DNA of 64,000 nt from Rotaria socialis (Eukaryota; Rotifera; Eurotatoria; Philodinida; Philodinidae): the NCBI GenBank assembly GCA_905331475.1, contig CAJNYU010001435.1, positions 124,001-188,000 on the forward strand, in the 5' to 3' direction. Positions 62,301 through 64,000 of this stretch are shown piece by piece. A program made the translations under genes and the position numbers. Below the pieces are notes generated by a model. That model was not told where the DNA came from and searched no databases. It was given only the letters and a program-made list of their open reading frames with translations. The first letter of the stretch is position 1, and the number at the start of each line of letters is the position of its first letter.

Positions 62301-63646
62301 CGAATTCTTGGTCTACCACATTTTCATCATCATGAAAAACGTTCTGTTATGAAAACTGCAAGTTCAGTTAGTTTAACTAAACAACAAGGCCTCCATCCAA
62401 GTCCAAGTTTTGTGATTAATCATTTATCTAAAAGAGGTTTTACATTTATTTGAATTTCTTTTTTTTTTCTTTCTATTTTTCTTCATTTAACTAGAAGATG
62501 AAACTGATATGATGCAAGATATGTCTGCACCACATTTGATTAGTAAACCATCAAGTCATGATATGGCATTGGATGAACTTGATGAAACAAATACTGCTGC
62601 AGTGACACCATCAGCGAAGGTAAAATGAGAAAAGAAAAATTTTCAAACCAAATAAACGTGTGGTTTGTCGTATAATACACTTGATTTGTAATAGCTAAAA
62701 TCTGATAAGAATCTTATCGAGAATATTAATCAAATAGCTGTTCGATTGAAAGATATAAAAATGTAAAAATGATATTTACTAATGTCGATCATGCATGAAG
62801 AAAGAAAGTTCTGCATAATTAAAATATGAGATAAGAATAAATGTTTTATTTTACGCGTTGTACTTGTAGGATTATAATACTAAATTACAACGAAAATTAA
62901 GTCGTAAAACTGAAGGTGCTTCAATATTGATATGTCCGGTGACATTTGTTCGTCAATCAACAGTTGTTGTTGTTCGTCTTGAAAATGCTCTTGAACTATT
63001 AGGAATGCTTGAAATAAAGTTGTATTCGCGTTTCCTTGTTCTTTTAATTGGACCAGAAGAAAATGAAAAACAATTGCTACAAGTGGGCCGAACAATGGCA
63101 ACTATTCTAACTGATGATATATGTAGAGAATTTGCTTATACATCCAAAGATTCTGCTGGTATCATGAGTATGATGGATAGATTTATGCAAGATACATATG
63201 TTATTCCACCATCGGAATGGGATCCAACAATTCGAATTGAACCGCCATCGAAATATATGAGCAAGGTAAATAGAACAATGACGTTCTTGGAAGATTTCTT
63301 TTGATTGTACTTTATTTTAGGAACAAAGGCAGCAAGCACCAGAAGAAAAAGCAGCAGAAACTGAGGAGATTGATTTAACTCCTCATGCAGATCCGAATTT
63401 AAAAGCATCAAAAAGGTAAAAATACAATTAAAAAATAATAACTTTATTCTTGAAAATCGAAATTGTTCTAGGCCGTTTTATGGTCTTTTCTGTGATATAA
63501 GGAATAAATTACCCTATTATGTATCAGATTTTACTGATTGTGCTAGTTTAAAATGTATAGCTGCTACAATTTATTTGTATCTTGTCTGTCTTTGTTCAGT
63601 TGTTGCTTTTGGTGGCATGCTTGGAACTGCAACAAATAATTATATG
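59394..63646 (+). CDS. SLC4: SLC4-family bicarbonate transporter, 5' part (runs off the window)
   Basis: Ten exons (59394-59442, 59648-59674, 61344-61414, 61826-61950, 62012-62172, 62233-62436, 62495-62619, 62870-63265, 63321-63415, 63472-63646) give 476 residues so far, all in phase. SLC4 proteins carry HCO3- (with Na+ or in exchange for Cl-) across the plasma membrane. The cytoplasmic domain shows YWKEKARWVRFEE, the near-invariant RWSKPHVATL, LLIGPEEN and EWDPTIRIEPP. The last motif favours the Na+-coupled NBC/NDCBE branch over anion exchangers. The first membrane segment follows RPFYGLFCDIR and YVSDFTD, ending in FGGMLGTATNNYM. The 14-span domain and the C-terminus lie beyond position 64000. 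The three 5' exons are less certain; another reading of the third exon ends at 61419 (GGTAAG|GTAAGT) with a different frame. Confidence 0.92.
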
Positions 63647-64000
63647 GTAAGATGATCTTCTTACCTTTTCTAAACATAAGTTGATATGAGAAGATATTCT
63701 TTCGTGAATAAAAGAACATGTATGATAAGTATGCATTCATCAGTACAGTGCAGTTAAAATGTTTGCAGGCACATCTATTTTAAATAAGTGAGTTTAATAT
63801 TAAAATTAATCTATACTTCAGTTATGGTTAATTTTCATTTAAAGAAAGCTTTAGCTCCATCGATTTTAATCCGAATTCGAAATTTATTAAAAGAAAAATG
63901 TCACTATTATATTGTATTGTCTGAATTCTATATTGATTCTTTTAGGCAACTATGGAGTGTATTCTTTCCGCTTCCGTGAGTGGTATTATATATGCTTTAT
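63647..64000 (+). other. Intron of the SLC4 gene up to the right edge
   Basis: The expected next SLC4 exon (G-V-S/T-E membrane segment) is not in these 350 bases. The open frame at 63788-63979 does not match the family and shows no supporting splice sites. Confidence 0.5.

Noticed and set aside
63788..63979. 63-codon frame at the right edge
   Set aside because: Does not correspond to the expected next SLC4 membrane segment and lacks splice-site support; likely intronic.
1..64000. CRISPR arrays, rRNA, tRNA genes, intact transposase or reverse transcriptase genes
   Set aside because: None was seen on inspection of both strands; the only mobile elements recognised are non-coding.

Overview
This window is animal nuclear DNA. 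It is AT-rich and intron-dense, with many 45-70 bp GT-AG introns and a few of 1-1.8 kb. The gene content is metazoan: CPEB, OSBP, Artemis, NPY/NPF-like peptide, PIG-V, PPP4R4 and SLC4. A bdelloid rotifer is the best guess, because introns are compact, an NHL-repeat gene relic is present, and many start codons follow a 3' splice-site-like AG, as expected where spliced-leader trans-splicing occurs (known in Rotifera). The assignment is inference; no rRNA, tRNA or leader gene is present to settle it.

Layout. 1-5.4 kb: gene-poor, with an NHL-repeat pseudogene on the minus strand split by a small hAT-type MITE, and two unassigned exon-like segments. 5.5-10.3 kb (minus): TOM7 and a complete 8-exon CPEB2-4-type gene with a long U-rich 3' region. 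12.0-16.9 kb (minus): a USP6NL/RN-tre-like RabGAP immediately behind a POLE4 histone-fold gene. 18.9-33.2 kb (plus): a C6orf136-like protein, a full OSBP (PH, FFAT, ORD) and a TMEM8/PGAP6-type membrane protein. 33.9-38.2 kb (plus): Artemis (DCLRE1C) followed within 90 bp by TMEM35A/NACHO. 39.3 kb (minus): an NPY/NPF-like prepropeptide. 39.7-44.4 kb: mostly empty. 44.4-49.5 kb (minus): BDP1 of TFIIIB, with a 370-bp TA-flanked MITE in an intron. 50.0-58.5 kb (plus): PIGV followed within 82 bp by PPP4R4. 59.4 kb to the right edge (plus): the 5' half of an SLC4 bicarbonate transporter.

Exon models were built by hand from splice sites and family similarity. In every complete gene the summed exon length is a multiple of three and each junction keeps phase. 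The genes do not form one pathway. What links them is architecture: three tight same-strand pairs (POLE4>USP6NL, DCLRE1C>TMEM35A, PIGV>PPP4R4) and nine start codons lying 1-22 nt after a pyrimidine-AG, which together suggest trans-splicing and operon-like transcription units. No large intact transposon, virus, CRISPR array or toxin system was seen.
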